Notes: generated by a model not told the origin, from the sequence alone. 64,000 nucleotides of DNA from Erythrobacteraceae bacterium WH01K (GCA_027941995.1 CP115966.1:1-64000), one strand, 5' to 3'; shown: positions 34,020-44,781, numbered from the stretch's first letter. Program-made: numbers and translations.

Positions 34020-34045
34020 ATACGGGTACCATAAATGAGGTACCC
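34017..34045 (+). promoter_or_regulatory. TAAATA plus hairpin that masks the tape-measure RBS
   Basis: TAAATA (34017-34022) then GGGTACC (34024-34030) pairing perfectly with GGTACCC (34039-34045), loop ATAAATGA. The likely Shine-Dalgarno GAGGT overlaps the 3' arm and the ATG is at 34047, so folding would limit translation of the very long tape-measure gene. Confidence 0.65.
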
Positions 34046-34046
34046 A

Positions 34047-37000
34047 ATGTCAGACGTAACCAAAATCATAAAAGTAAAGATAGACGCGTCTGGCGCGCGA
34101 AGGGGAGCGCGTGAAGTAGATGATGCCCTCTCCGGCGTAGGCAAAAGCGCAAAGGGGATGCAGCGCGAAGGCGTAAAGGCCTCGGATGCAATCGACTCTA
34201 TGACTGGCAAGATGAAGGGTGCCAGTTCGCAGGGCCGTAAACTGGGCGGCGTGTTCGACCGCATCAAGAGCGAAGTCAAAGGCGCTACTCCAGCTATCTC
34301 AGGCTTCTCATCCAAACTCATGGGGATTGGTGCAGCCGTTGGCGTCATAGGTGGTGTTGGCGCAGCCTTCGCAAAGATGGCTGGCGATATGTCCTCCGAG
34401 GCAAGAGAAATGGCCAACAGTGCCAGAATCTCGGGTGAGTCATTTGAGGAGTTTCAGCGACAAGCAGCTGGTGCGAAGACCGTTGGCATCGACTTTGAAA
34501 AACTAGGCGATATCTTCAAGGATACCAGAGACAAAATTGGTGACTTTAGCGCGACAGGCGCGGGTCCAATGAAAGACTTCTTTGAGCAGATTGCTCCGAA
34601 GGTTGGTCTTACGAAAGACGCCTTCAAAAACCTGTCTGGTAAGGATGGCTTACAGCTTTATTACGATAGCTTGAAAAAGGCAGGCGTGTCTCAGGACGAA
34701 ATGGTCTTCTATATGGAGGCAATCGCCAGTGATGCTACCAACCTTATTCCGCTTCTTGAAAATGGAGGCAAGGCGTTTGAAGAGTTTGGTAGCAAGGCAG
34801 CAATCATATCTGATGAGGATGCGGCTGGGCTAAAGAAGTACGCAGAAGCACAGGTTAGGATGGAAGCTGCAACTCGCAAGCTCTCCATTGCTTTTGTGAG
34901 TAGCGGCTTGCTCGACCACCTAACAACCTTTGTCGAGAAAGCAGCAGGCATTGTTGACTCGATATCCAATGCCAACCCGACGCTAGTAAAGTTTGGTGCA
35001 GGCTTTGCCGCGCTGGCAGTCTCAGCTGGTGCCATTGGACTGGTAGTGCCGACAATCGCCACTGGATTTAACCTCATGGGCGGCGCTTTGAAGCTCGCTC
35101 TACCGCTTCTTACAGGGGTCGGTAAAGCCCTTGTGTTCATGGCTGCTAATCCAGTCATTCTTGCCCTAGCAGGGGTCATAGCGGGCATCTATCTCGCATG
35201 GGAAAACTGGGACAAGATTAAGCCAATCATAGATGGTGTGGGCAACGCAATATCGGATTGGTGGAATGGGAATGTAGAGCCAATCCTGACCTCTGTGATG
35301 GACAAGGTTCGTTCAGTCGCTGACTTCTTCAAAGATTACTTTGGTGCTCAGATATCAGGCGGCATCAATGTCATTAGCTCGCTCTTAAAGGGCGACTTCT
35401 CCGGTGCATGGGAAGCGGCAAAAACTACTGTCTTGAATATGATGAAGGCAGTTACAAACCTAGCTTCTAATTTTGCACCGAACATCACCCAATATATGCG
35501 CTCTATGTATGTAGGCGTTAAAACATGGCTACAGGATAAGCTAGGTAGCGTTTTCAACTGGGTAAGCGACAAGATTAAGGCTGTCGAACGTAGCTTTTAT
35601 TGGCTTGCCGACCAAGTTGTTCTCAACTCACACATTCCAGACATGGTAGACCTCATTGGGATGCACATGAAGCGGTTGGACGAAAACATGGTTCGTCCTG
35701 CTCAAGCCGCTTCTAGTGCTGTTGAAGGTGCTTTTGCGAAGCTACCAAAGGCGATTGAACTGCCCAAGATTGGTAAGGGTACAATGAGCAAGGAGGCACA
35801 AAGCTTCCTAGAAGGTGCTGCCAATGATGTGAACCGCACTGCCTTGGACCTAGCAGTGGATGAGGAACTTACAAGACTGCGCTTGCTTGGTTTGACCGAG
35901 GACCAGTTAGAAGTAGAGCGTGCCATTCTCGACTACCGCAATGATGCGCTTTCCGAAGGCGTGAACATCAATGGCGAATTGTCCAAACAGGTAGAAGAAC
36001 AAATTCGCCAGAACGAACGCCAGCGTATCGCACTCGCCGGCATCAATGATGAGCGCGACGAAGCCTTACGCAAGGAGGAACAGCTAAGAGTAGAGCGCGA
36101 AAGAGCTGCGTCTGACCTAGTGAGAAGAGGCTCGCAGATTGGTGGGCAACTAAGCAGCACCTTCCGTGACAGAGATTTAGCCGCGCAAATTGCAAGGGAC
36201 AAACAAGCTGCCGCCGCTGCTTATGCAAGCGGAGCATATGGAACAGGTGAAATAGCGGACAAAATCTACCGTGAAGTGTTGGACGGATTGAACGGTGTTT
36301 CCGGTGATGCAGCAAAGCAGATGCAAGCTGACTTTGGACACAGCATTTCAGAACTCGGGGACCTAATTGGTGGTTCTTGGGGACGGGCGATATCCGGTAT
36401 CGGGAATATCCTCAACAGGATGGTTGCAGCGGCAGATGGCGACCTAGGTGCAGCTGGTCCAATTGGACAAATTAGCGGAATCATAGGCGGCCTAATAGGT
36501 GACAGAGAGGGATTATCGGCTGCCTTCGCGGAAAGCAGCGACGACTTCCTAAACAAAGTCTTTAAGGGAGAAACCTTCACCAAACCAATCCAAGAAATGA
36601 CCGATAGCTTTGCTGATTTCAAGGGCGACATAGGCAAGATATTCGGCAAGAATGGTGAATTAACCAAGGAACTTGGAAACATCTTGGGTCGTGCAGGCGC
36701 AGGTGCACAGATTGGCTCTGCCGTAGCTGGCGTGGGCAACATGATATGGGACAAGTTCTCCGATACAGGCTCACAGATTGGTGGGGCGCTAGGAAGTGTC
36801 TTTGGTCCGTTGGGTTCCTTGGCAGGTTCAGTCCTAGGGGGAACGATTGGCGGCTTGTTCAAGAAGACCAAGCAGGGATACGCGGTGGTATCCAACAACA
36901 GGATTACCACAGGCGGTAACAGTGACGCTCGTATCGACTCAGCGGTACAGTCCGGTAACTCAATCCAGAACACCTTGGGTAGGATTGCTGACCAGCTAGG

Positions 37001-37898
37001 CGGTAGTGTCGGTTCCTTTGGCAACATCGTAATTGGTACACGCAAGGACAACTGGAAAGTCCAGCTTAACGGCACGAGCCTCAAGAACAAGCACGGAGCA
37101 AAGGACTTCGGCGAGGACGGACAGGCGGAAGCTATCCGCTATGCCCTAGGCGTTGCTATTGACCGTGGAGCCATTACGGGCATCCGCGCTTCAACCAATG
37201 CACTGCTTAAGAAGGGCGACGACATTGAGGCGCAGCTTGAGAAGGCATTGCGCTTTGAAGGTGTGTTCAGGAACCTCGAAAACCTCAGGGACCCCTTACA
37301 GGCAACGATTACCGCGTTCACAGATGAGTTCGAGAGCTTGATTGGGCTGTTCAAGGAAGCAGGAGCAACCACAAGCGAATGGGCTGAACTTGAAGAATAT
37401 CGTTCGCTCAAGATGCAGGCCCTCATTAAGCAGGAAACCGCCACCTTCCGAGACATTCTCAAGGAATTGAATGGCGAAGCGGGCGGAACAAGCCTTGCTT
37501 CTATGTTGAAGCGGGACCTGAACGAGTTCGCGACTTTCAAAGCTGACATTGCGGCTGGTAAGTCCGTTGACCAAGGCGACTATTCGGACTTGGTTGGAAG
37601 CATACTGGATAACGCTTCAATCTACGGTATGAACTCCATCGAGTATCAAGATATCATTGGACAGCTTCGCGGTGCCACACAGGGCGCAATAGGAAACGTA
37701 GAGCGTTCCTTTGCAAACGACCCTACCGCAAAAGCGATCGCGGCGCAGACCAATGCGTTACTGCCAGGACAGAACCTAACTAATGACCTATTGGCTAGAC
37801 TGCTCGCGGAGGCTCAGTCAACAGCTTCCAAGAGAGGTGTGGCACCATCCAAGAGTAGCTTCTACGGCTACAACGGCAAGTTGCTCAAAGCGTTCTAA
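34047..37898 (+). CDS. Tail tape measure protein
   Basis: 1283 aa, the length ruler for the tail and later a channel component. Start 34047 is chosen over ATG 34035, which lies in the hairpin loop. Predicted: basic N-terminus with IKVKIDASGARRGAREV, long helical stretches, hydrophobic segments around residues 95-115, 325-350 and 360-385 (IGLVVPTIATGFNLMGGALK, VFMAANPVILALAGVIAG), coiled coil near 600-690, glycine-rich GSVFGPLGSLAGSVLGGTIG near 920, and a helical C-terminus. At about 3 residues per nm this would suit a tail near 190 nm (rule of thumb only). Confidence 0.9.
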   Translation: MSDVTKIIKVKIDASGARRGAREVDDALSGVGKSAKGMQREGVKASDAIDSMTGKMKGASSQGRKLGGVFDRIKSEVKGATPAISGFSSKLMGIGAAVGVIGGVGAAFAKMAGDMSSEAREMANSARISGESFEEFQRQAAGAKTVGIDFEKLGDIFKDTRDKIGDFSATGAGPMKDFFEQIAPKVGLTKDAFKNLSGKDGLQLYYDSLKKAGVSQDEMVFYMEAIASDATNLIPLLENGGKAFEEFGSKAAIISDEDAAGLKKYAEAQVRMEAATRKLSIAFVSSGLLDHLTTFVEKAAGIVDSISNANPTLVKFGAGFAALAVSAGAIGLVVPTIATGFNLMGGALKLALPLLTGVGKALVFMAANPVILALAGVIAGIYLAWENWDKIKPIIDGVGNAISDWWNGNVEPILTSVMDKVRSVADFFKDYFGAQISGGINVISSLLKGDFSGAWEAAKTTVLNMMKAVTNLASNFAPNITQYMRSMYVGVKTWLQDKLGSVFNWVSDKIKAVERSFYWLADQVVLNSHIPDMVDLIGMHMKRLDENMVRPAQAASSAVEGAFAKLPKAIELPKIGKGTMSKEAQSFLEGAANDVNRTALDLAVDEELTRLRLLGLTEDQLEVERAILDYRNDALSEGVNINGELSKQVEEQIRQNERQRIALAGINDERDEALRKEEQLRVERERAASDLVRRGSQIGGQLSSTFRDRDLAAQIARDKQAAAAAYASGAYGTGEIADKIYREVLDGLNGVSGDAAKQMQADFGHSISELGDLIGGSWGRAISGIGNILNRMVAAADGDLGAAGPIGQISGIIGGLIGDREGLSAAFAESSDDFLNKVFKGETFTKPIQEMTDSFADFKGDIGKIFGKNGELTKELGNILGRAGAGAQIGSAVAGVGNMIWDKFSDTGSQIGGALGSVFGPLGSLAGSVLGGTIGGLFKKTKQGYAVVSNNRITTGGNSDARIDSAVQSGNSIQNTLGRIADQLGGSVGSFGNIVIGTRKDNWKVQLNGTSLKNKHGAKDFGEDGQAEAIRYALGVAIDRGAITGIRASTNALLKKGDDIEAQLEKALRFEGVFRNLENLRDPLQATITAFTDEFESLIGLFKEAGATTSEWAELEEYRSLKMQALIKQETATFRDILKELNGEAGGTSLASMLKRDLNEFATFKADIAAGKSVDQGDYSDLVGSILDNASIYGMNSIEYQDIIGQLRGATQGAIGNVERSFANDPTAKAIAAQTNALLPGQNLTNDLLARLLAEAQSTASKRGVAPSKSSFYGYNGKLLKAF

Positions 37899-37912
37899 CG
37901 GTAAATAGAGGT

Positions 37913-38266
37913 ATGGCTATATCCGCAGAACGAGCAGCATTCATCAAACGTGAATACCGCTACGCAACCGAGAAGAATGCAGCGTTGCGTGGTCAGCATA
38001 GCAATGCACAGAGCATCACGGTTGACGCTAACGTGGATGAGGCAACTGCCTCTGCATTAGCTTCACTAATTCAGTCGCGCAGTGAAAACGGGAAAATGTA
38101 CGAGGTCGAGATACAAGGGCTTCTTACGTTGGACGACTTCCAAGGCGGTATGTTGAAATACATTCCTCAGCTTGCGGACTTAAACACAGACGGAAGAACC
38201 TGCCTGCTTGAATCCTTCGAGTGTGACCTTGAAACAGGCGTTACCACAGTGAGGGTCTTTGGATAA
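37913..38266 (+). CDS. Tail tip-associated protein, unknown
   Basis: 117 aa. TAAATA (37902-37907) is 5 nt before the ATG. C-terminal part is beta-like (MYEVEIQGLLTLDDFQGGMLKYIP). Position after the tape measure suggests a distal tail or tip component. Stop overlaps the next start. Confidence 0.6.
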   Translation: MAISAERAAFIKREYRYATEKNAALRGQHSNAQSITVDANVDEATASALASLIQSRSENGKMYEVEIQGLLTLDDFQGGMLKYIPQLADLNTDGRTCLLESFECDLETGVTTVRVFG

Positions 38267-39027
38267 TGGCAACATACCTAATCAATACGCTTCCCTTCGA
38301 TATCTCAGAATCGGATGAACAAGCCACCAATCCAGCATCAAACCTGAACAATGACTTTCCTAACATGGTTTGGAAGAGCAATGGTAGGACAGGCGCCCAT
38401 GTGAATGTTCGCGTTGACGTTGATGCAGAGTGGGACACGGTTGCTCTATATGACTGTAACCTACAGGCAGGCGATACCGTGAGGCTTAGGGCTGCTAACT
38501 CACCTGCTACCACAGTCAGCGACCCATTAATCGACCAAACACTTACAGTTGATGGCGAAACAGGAGAAAGCGGAAACTTGGTGTTCTATCACGGAGGAGC
38601 AATCCGTGGTTTGAACAATGTCAGATTGGATATCACTTTTGCTGCTGGCAACCCTGCGACAGAGGTTCAAGCATCGAGGCTCATCGTAGGCATCAGGCTT
38701 GAAGCAGATGGTATCGACGTTGGTTCGGATTTCAACTTCGAGGACCCTAGCAGGATAGAAAACTACCGAGGTATCCAGATTGTTGACGCTTACGATATGA
38801 AACAGTCATGGAAGTTCAGTATCAGCAATGTCGATTCAGTTGACTTTGTGAAGAACTGGCGGTCCTTCCTACGGGCGAACAATGGCAAGACTATCTTGTT
38901 CATTCCAGACACCGTTAATGGGCTTCACCATCAAGAGTCCATTCTAGGGCGCATACAAGGCCAGACCAATGCCGGACTAGTTTCCAGCGATACCTATAGA
39001 ATCAATCTATATATCCGAGAAGCCTAA
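38266..39027 (+). CDS. Distal tail / tail tip protein, probable
   Basis: 253 aa, beta-rich: MATYLINTLPFDISESDEQ, a lectin-like middle (RVDVDAEWDTVALYDCNLQAGD ... LVFYHGGAIRGLNNVRLDITF) and a C-terminal SWKFSISNVDSVDFVKNWRSFL. Comparable proteins lie between tape measure and central fibre in many siphophages. Confidence 0.62.
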   Translation: MATYLINTLPFDISESDEQATNPASNLNNDFPNMVWKSNGRTGAHVNVRVDVDAEWDTVALYDCNLQAGDTVRLRAANSPATTVSDPLIDQTLTVDGETGESGNLVFYHGGAIRGLNNVRLDITFAAGNPATEVQASRLIVGIRLEADGIDVGSDFNFEDPSRIENYRGIQIVDAYDMKQSWKFSISNVDSVDFVKNWRSFLRANNGKTILFIPDTVNGLHHQESILGRIQGQTNAGLVSSDTYRINLYIREA

Positions 39028-39049
39028 CCCCTTTAGGTAAATATGGAGT

Positions 39050-42000
39050 ATGAGTACTCCATTTAATATCCTTGTCGAAGTAAGCCCACTTAGCGGCTCT
39101 ACCCCCGTAACCTTGCGCCTTGCTAGTCGTGATGCAGATGAGGTAGCCGTAACAGCGAACGGCGAACAATGGCTACCTTGCATAAATGGACTGCCAAAGC
39201 TTTCCGCTGCTTTCGCTGACAATGGCCTCTTAGGAGAGACCGCCGTAAGCCGTGGTGAAGTTGGCTTTATCATTAACAAAAAGCATGGAACAGAGGATTT
39301 CAACCTATACGATTGGAGCGGAGCGTTCTGCCAAATATGGGTTGGTCCTAAGGGTGGAGATTGGTCAACCTACGCGAAGTATTTTGAAGGACAGGTAAGC
39401 CCTCTTGAGCAAGAAGGTATCAATGCCAATTTCAAACTGTTTGGACCCGAAGCTGAATTAACCAACACCATCTTGACCCTTGAATATGCGGGTACAGGAG
39501 GCGCAGAAGGTCCAGCTGAGTTAAAAGGTACACCAAAGCCTCGCTGCTATGGCTCGCCGCGTTCTGTTGAGCCTGTCGAGATTGACCCAATCAACCTAAT
39601 TTATCAGGTTCATGCCTACGGGGCAGTTCAGAGCATCACGCCCTATGAATATGGCTCTCCATTGCTTCCTTCACAAAACGTAGGAGACCAAGCCACCTAT
39701 AATGCGCTTGCGGCACTCGACCTAACACCTGGGCAATATGCTACGTGTCTAGCCAAGGGTTTGATGCGGTTTGGTGGAACCCCTACCCCAAAGATATCCG
39801 CCGATGTAGTTATGGCAAGTGGTAACTCCGTTGCAGAGATTGCGGAAGCAGTCATGCTTGATGCTGGTATTGCGGCCCAAAGCATTGGCGATTTCTCGGA
39901 CTTTGATAGTGTGGAGACCGACCTGTTCCTGACGGAAGAAACACCTGCGCTAGATGTACTGCTCAAGATGTTCAAGGACGCGGGTGGTTATCTCGTCGCA
40001 GACAGCAACGCGGTTTGGCAAGCTGGCCTCTACTATGAAAGCACTAGAACGGCATCTACGCTCAACAGTGACCAATCCAGCTTTCCCTTGGTTCTTGAAT
40101 GGAAGCAAGACCCCACCACAGCGCCCCTATGGCGCGTCAAATACGGGTATGAGCGTTGCTGGGGTGTCCATAGTGACAGTGACGCTTCACCGCTCATCAA
40201 TGAGCTTGCAGGAGGCCTCTTAGCGGCAACTGATGCGGCTAATAATGCACAGAACACCGCCGATGCTGCCCAAGCCTCTGCGAACAACGCCAACACTGCA
40301 ATCCAAAGCTTCACAGCTGATAACAAATTGGACTCAAGCGAGAAGAAACGCATTGTCACAATCATGGCTGAGTACGCGGCGCGCAAGCCTTTGGATGAAG
40401 CACAAGCTGACCAGTTTGGTATCACGACCGAGAAAACTACCTACCAGAACAAGTACAATGCACTCGTATCGTACCTGAATGGTTTATCACCTGCTTATAC
40501 GGACTTCACCCAATCAACCAGCATTGTGAGGGCCACTTTCAATACTAGGTTTTCAGAATACACAGATGCACAGGTAAAGCTACTCAATAAGATAGCTGAA
40601 CGCGCTAGGATTGTATGGCGTGGAGCATACGATGCTGGAACCACCTATACCAAGAATGACGGTGTGACCTACAATGGCCGCTCCTTCGTTAGCTTAGTGA
40701 ATTCCAACACAGGCAACACTCCACCTAATAGTGCGACGAATAACACCTTCTGGCAGCTAGTAGCAGACAAGGGTGATACAGGTGCGGATGGTGCGCCCGG
40801 TCAGGACGGTAAGACCGCACTAGGTTGGACACCTGTTCTAACTACTGGAACTGTTCAGACTACCGATGGATTTGTGGTCCAGACCAGTCAGGGCGTATGG
40901 GCCGATAGCGTTCACAGTCAAGAGAAGTTCTATCAGGCTCGGGTTAGCTTTGAATTGACGGACCTGACCCCGCAGATGATTGGTCTCAACACTGACCCAG
41001 CGCTTGATGCGGACTTTAACAGCATTGACTTTGCGGTTTACCTTCATCCCGATGGAGTGGTGCGAGCGCGCCGAAACGGGAAAGGCGTTGCGGTCAATGA
41101 CGGAAATGAGACCGCCGCCGTAGGTGATGTGTTTGCCGTGGCGCATGAAGGCAACGATGTTGTCATCTATAAAAATGGCACAGAGATACATCGCTGGGTC
41201 GATGAACTCTCCAAGACTGTGCCGATGGCGCTGGACACCAGCTTCCACCCCGATGTGGAAATCAAGAACGTCAACTTTACCCAGAACGGTGTGGCAGGTG
41301 ACGATGCGATAGTAGGCTACCTGACCAACGAGGCTCATATCGTGCCTGCATCTTCGGAAGGTGTAGTGTCAGACTTTAGCGGGGCCACAGGGGACTTTGT
41401 GGTGTTTTCAGGTGTGCATGATGTGAGCAGCCTGTTCACACTGTCCACGTTGACTAACCCTAAAAACGTGACTGTCACCTACACTGACCAGACTTATGCG
41501 GTTAGCGGAGGTATGTCAGGTGACGACACCGCGACGCTGACCATTCGGGCCACTGGTTCCGGTGTGTTTGGTGGGGTGGTCGTCGATAAAAAGTTTACGA
41601 TTTCCAAGAGCAAGGCAGGTAAGGCAGGCCTTAAAGGAGACCAAGGGGATACTGGAGCCACGGGTGACGCAGGGCCACAAGGCCCAGCAGGGGAAGATGG
41701 ACAGACCCTATACACTTGGATTGCTTACGCCAACAACGCTTTAGGAACATCTGGCTTCACTACAGGTCAGAATACTGGTCAAACCTACATTGGCATCGCG
41801 AACAATAAGACGACTGCCACCGAAAGCACAAATCCTGCTGATTACACTTGGAGCCTGATTAAGGGTAATGACGGTGTTCCAGGAACACCGGGAGCCAATG
41901 GTCAACCGACCTATACTTGGTTTGCCTATGCCTCCAATGCAGATGGCTCGGAAAACTTCACCACTGGAACTCCAGTTGAAGGAACGCACACCTATATCGG

Positions 42001-44761
42001 TATTGCCGCCAACAAGGATACTGCTACCGAGAGTAATAACCCTGCTGATTATACATGGAGCCTAATCAAAGGTGCGGATGCGCCGCTGCTGACTCTGTCT
42101 AGCACTCACTACGTATTCCCGTATAACGAGAATGACAATCCGAAGACCCAAGAAGCCACCATCAGTGTTCAGCGGCAGAACCTTTCCGATACTCCGGTTT
42201 GGAAACTCTACACCGAAGATGGGACCGAACGTGCCTTCTCGGAAACACAGCACATTGCCATCACGGCTGACCAGCTTTCCGCTAACGTGTCTAACTTCCG
42301 CTTCCGTAACTTTATTGACGAGTTTGGTGGCGAGTCCATGCGGATTGAAGTCACGGCAGGTGGACTCACCGACTCCCTGACCCTGACCAAGGTCCGCGAC
42401 GGTGCAACGGGTCAAGATGGCGTTGACGGTATAAATGGCGAGGATGGCATCTACCGAGAGTTCGTTTGGAAGCGAGCATCAACTCAACCCGCAACACCAG
42501 TAGGCGACGGAATACCATCAGGTTGGACGGACGAACCATTGGCAGGCAGCGACCCTCTTTGGATGAGTGTTGCAAAGCAAGAACTAGATGGAACCCTACT
42601 ATCCGGTGAAGTTTGGTCCACTCCAATCAGGCATGACGGGCCTAAGGGTGAAGACGGTCAAGACGGTCAAGAAGGGGAAGAAGGTGCTAAAACGGCTGCG
42701 GTGCTCATATACGCTCGCTCATTCAACCAGCCCTCTACACCGTCCACGACTGCTACGTTTACCTTTGCAACAGGTGTACTCACCAACGCGAACAATGGAT
42801 GGTCAACGCAATTTCCGTCAACTAGCGGCGACCTATCCTCAATCTGGGTATCTCGGGCTAACGCGCAGAGTAAGGGAAGTACGGACACCATAGCGCCAGC
42901 GGATTGGTCAACACCAACCCGTGCCTTTGGCGGACTATCCAACCTAGACCAGTTGGACTTTGGTAATGATGATATCTTCATCAACCGAACCTTTGACCGC
43001 TTGGGTGGTACAATCTCCACGGCACAGGCCAACAGTTCAGGGCTTATGCGCTACAATGGCGGTGGCCTTTTCCAAGGCGACCTCACCGCTACAGCGGGTG
43101 CCACATGGGGCACAAACATTGCAGGCCGACCTAACAATCTAGCAGCTCTTAACGGGTATGAACCCCTCGACCTCAGTAATCTGAGAATCAATACGAAGGG
43201 TCAGATTAACACTGGCCAAGGCGTCTCGGCTTACATGACAGTGGGCGAGAATCTCAACATCAATCCCAAATTATTGGGCGATGGCGACGTGCCTGATGAA
43301 TATCGTTTTCATCACACTGCAATCCATGATTTCGTCAAAAGTGGCGATCTCAACTTTATTCGATTAAAAGATCACACTTTTGTTTTGCCAGCAGCTTTCG
43401 ATGATGAAGAAAAAAGAATCCCCGTTGTCGAAGGCCAGAGGATTTATCTCTCAGCTTTGGCTCGCGCCGCGACCTCCAACAACACGCGATGCTTTTTTCA
43501 GTTGCGAGTGTTCAAGGGAGATGGGAGCTTTGAGAATCAAAATTTCTTCATGTATCCCAGCGTCAGCTCGAATTTTCAGAGGTTTAGTGGATTTTCGCTC
43601 GCGCCCTGCGATGGCCAACTAGCCGTCATCTTCCGCTCAGTCGCAGCGACTGAGACGGATTATATCGATATGACCGATATCACTTTCTCTTACGTCGAAG
43701 TCGGTGCAAGCGATGGCGCAAGGGCAGGACAGAATGTCTATCGCTCGGATGGAACCATCGCAGTTGACGATGACTTGCGCGCCCCTTCCCTTAGTCAAAA
43801 CGGCCAACTGACCATTGGCGCAATCAATTACGGCGCAGTAACGGCAAGAGGTATTGGTGTTGGTGAACTGGGTTTCCTCAACGCTATCAATTTCGGTGAT
43901 GAGAGAATAACCAATAAAACCGCGCAGCACATTGAGCCCTACGGGACCCGCCGATGGGCGGCTGAAGATGGTGCAGACGTTACGGCCAAGGTGGATGGTC
44001 CGATTTCTGCAAGGTTCAACCACAGCGCCTCGGGAACGGCTGAGAACGGTCAGTTTCCCCGCAATCTTAGCTATCGTTTGCTCTACCAGAATGGCTTCGT
44101 GCAGAGCACAGGGGTAACATGGACTTACCGCGTGGTTGGCGGCGTTGTTAATGGCCACAGCCCATCAGCAACCTATCGCTCGATGAGTGGTACGGGCACG
44201 GGAACTCTGGCCATTTCTAGCCTTGGGGCAGATACCTCAAGTGTTATTGTCCGCGCAGTCATTGGGGGGAAGACACAAGAGCAAACCGTCACACTGAGCA
44301 AGACCTATGCAGCACCTGAGACGGGTGGCGGTTCAGGTGGCGGCAGTAATGGTAGTTCAAGAGCTAGTCAGACTAGTGGCTTTGGGTCATTCAACTCATC
44401 CGCGTGGACTGTCGTGGCAGGGCCATTGGCGGTGACTGCTGGTAGCACGACGCTGACCAACACGGTCAATCTTAGCGCAGAAATGCCTTTTGGAACAAAC
44501 GGTGCGCGCCAGATTCTGGCCAAGGTTCAGCGCAAGATTAACGGCACTTGGACCGATGAAGGACAGAGCGCAAGCGCGACGACATTTGGCGAAACCGACC
44601 CAGAGATTGGTTACATCTCGTCGCCTGCTAATTTCCAGTTTGAACGAACGACGACTGTCAGTGCTGGCTCTGAGCAGGAATGCCGGGTTCTTATGCGTAT
44701 AGGCAACGGGGGCAATGTCACCATGACTATCGGCGGCAACTCGTATCAGCTCAGTTCTTAA
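39050..44761 (+). CDS. Large central tail fibre / host-recognition protein
   Basis: 1903 aa, the largest gene. TAAATA (39038-39043) is 6 nt before the ATG. Residues 1-380: tail-tip domain. Near 380-430: coiled coil (AADAAQASANNANTAIQ type). About 525-570: carbohydrate-binding 5/12-like module (WRGAYDAGTTYTKNDGVTYN). Several collagen-like G-x-y runs follow (GDTGADGAPGQDGK, GDQGDTGATGDAGPQGPAG, GPKGEDGQDGQEGEEG). A duplicated module of about 58 residues (TWxAYAxNA ... NPADYTWSLIKG) occurs at 41705-41872 and 41909-42073. The C-terminal 550 residues include probable receptor-binding domains, with a Gly/Ser linker at GGGSGGGSNGSS. Confidence 0.85.
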   Translation: MSTPFNILVEVSPLSGSTPVTLRLASRDADEVAVTANGEQWLPCINGLPKLSAAFADNGLLGETAVSRGEVGFIINKKHGTEDFNLYDWSGAFCQIWVGPKGGDWSTYAKYFEGQVSPLEQEGINANFKLFGPEAELTNTILTLEYAGTGGAEGPAELKGTPKPRCYGSPRSVEPVEIDPINLIYQVHAYGAVQSITPYEYGSPLLPSQNVGDQATYNALAALDLTPGQYATCLAKGLMRFGGTPTPKISADVVMASGNSVAEIAEAVMLDAGIAAQSIGDFSDFDSVETDLFLTEETPALDVLLKMFKDAGGYLVADSNAVWQAGLYYESTRTASTLNSDQSSFPLVLEWKQDPTTAPLWRVKYGYERCWGVHSDSDASPLINELAGGLLAATDAANNAQNTADAAQASANNANTAIQSFTADNKLDSSEKKRIVTIMAEYAARKPLDEAQADQFGITTEKTTYQNKYNALVSYLNGLSPAYTDFTQSTSIVRATFNTRFSEYTDAQVKLLNKIAERARIVWRGAYDAGTTYTKNDGVTYNGRSFVSLVNSNTGNTPPNSATNNTFWQLVADKGDTGADGAPGQDGKTALGWTPVLTTGTVQTTDGFVVQTSQGVWADSVHSQEKFYQARVSFELTDLTPQMIGLNTDPALDADFNSIDFAVYLHPDGVVRARRNGKGVAVNDGNETAAVGDVFAVAHEGNDVVIYKNGTEIHRWVDELSKTVPMALDTSFHPDVEIKNVNFTQNGVAGDDAIVGYLTNEAHIVPASSEGVVSDFSGATGDFVVFSGVHDVSSLFTLSTLTNPKNVTVTYTDQTYAVSGGMSGDDTATLTIRATGSGVFGGVVVDKKFTISKSKAGKAGLKGDQGDTGATGDAGPQGPAGEDGQTLYTWIAYANNALGTSGFTTGQNTGQTYIGIANNKTTATESTNPADYTWSLIKGNDGVPGTPGANGQPTYTWFAYASNADGSENFTTGTPVEGTHTYIGIAANKDTATESNNPADYTWSLIKGADAPLLTLSSTHYVFPYNENDNPKTQEATISVQRQNLSDTPVWKLYTEDGTERAFSETQHIAITADQLSANVSNFRFRNFIDEFGGESMRIEVTAGGLTDSLTLTKVRDGATGQDGVDGINGEDGIYREFVWKRASTQPATPVGDGIPSGWTDEPLAGSDPLWMSVAKQELDGTLLSGEVWSTPIRHDGPKGEDGQDGQEGEEGAKTAAVLIYARSFNQPSTPSTTATFTFATGVLTNANNGWSTQFPSTSGDLSSIWVSRANAQSKGSTDTIAPADWSTPTRAFGGLSNLDQLDFGNDDIFINRTFDRLGGTISTAQANSSGLMRYNGGGLFQGDLTATAGATWGTNIAGRPNNLAALNGYEPLDLSNLRINTKGQINTGQGVSAYMTVGENLNINPKLLGDGDVPDEYRFHHTAIHDFVKSGDLNFIRLKDHTFVLPAAFDDEEKRIPVVEGQRIYLSALARAATSNNTRCFFQLRVFKGDGSFENQNFFMYPSVSSNFQRFSGFSLAPCDGQLAVIFRSVAATETDYIDMTDITFSYVEVGASDGARAGQNVYRSDGTIAVDDDLRAPSLSQNGQLTIGAINYGAVTARGIGVGELGFLNAINFGDERITNKTAQHIEPYGTRRWAAEDGADVTAKVDGPISARFNHSASGTAENGQFPRNLSYRLLYQNGFVQSTGVTWTYRVVGGVVNGHSPSATYRSMSGTGTGTLAISSLGADTSSVIVRAVIGGKTQEQTVTLSKTYAAPETGGGSGGGSNGSSRASQTSGFGSFNSSAWTVVAGPLAVTAGSTTLTNTVNLSAEMPFGTNGARQILAKVQRKINGTWTDEGQSASATTFGETDPEIGYISSPANFQFERTTTVSAGSEQECRVLMRIGNGGNVTMTIGGNSYQLSS

Positions 44762-44781
44762 GCAGAGGCATAAGTATTGAT

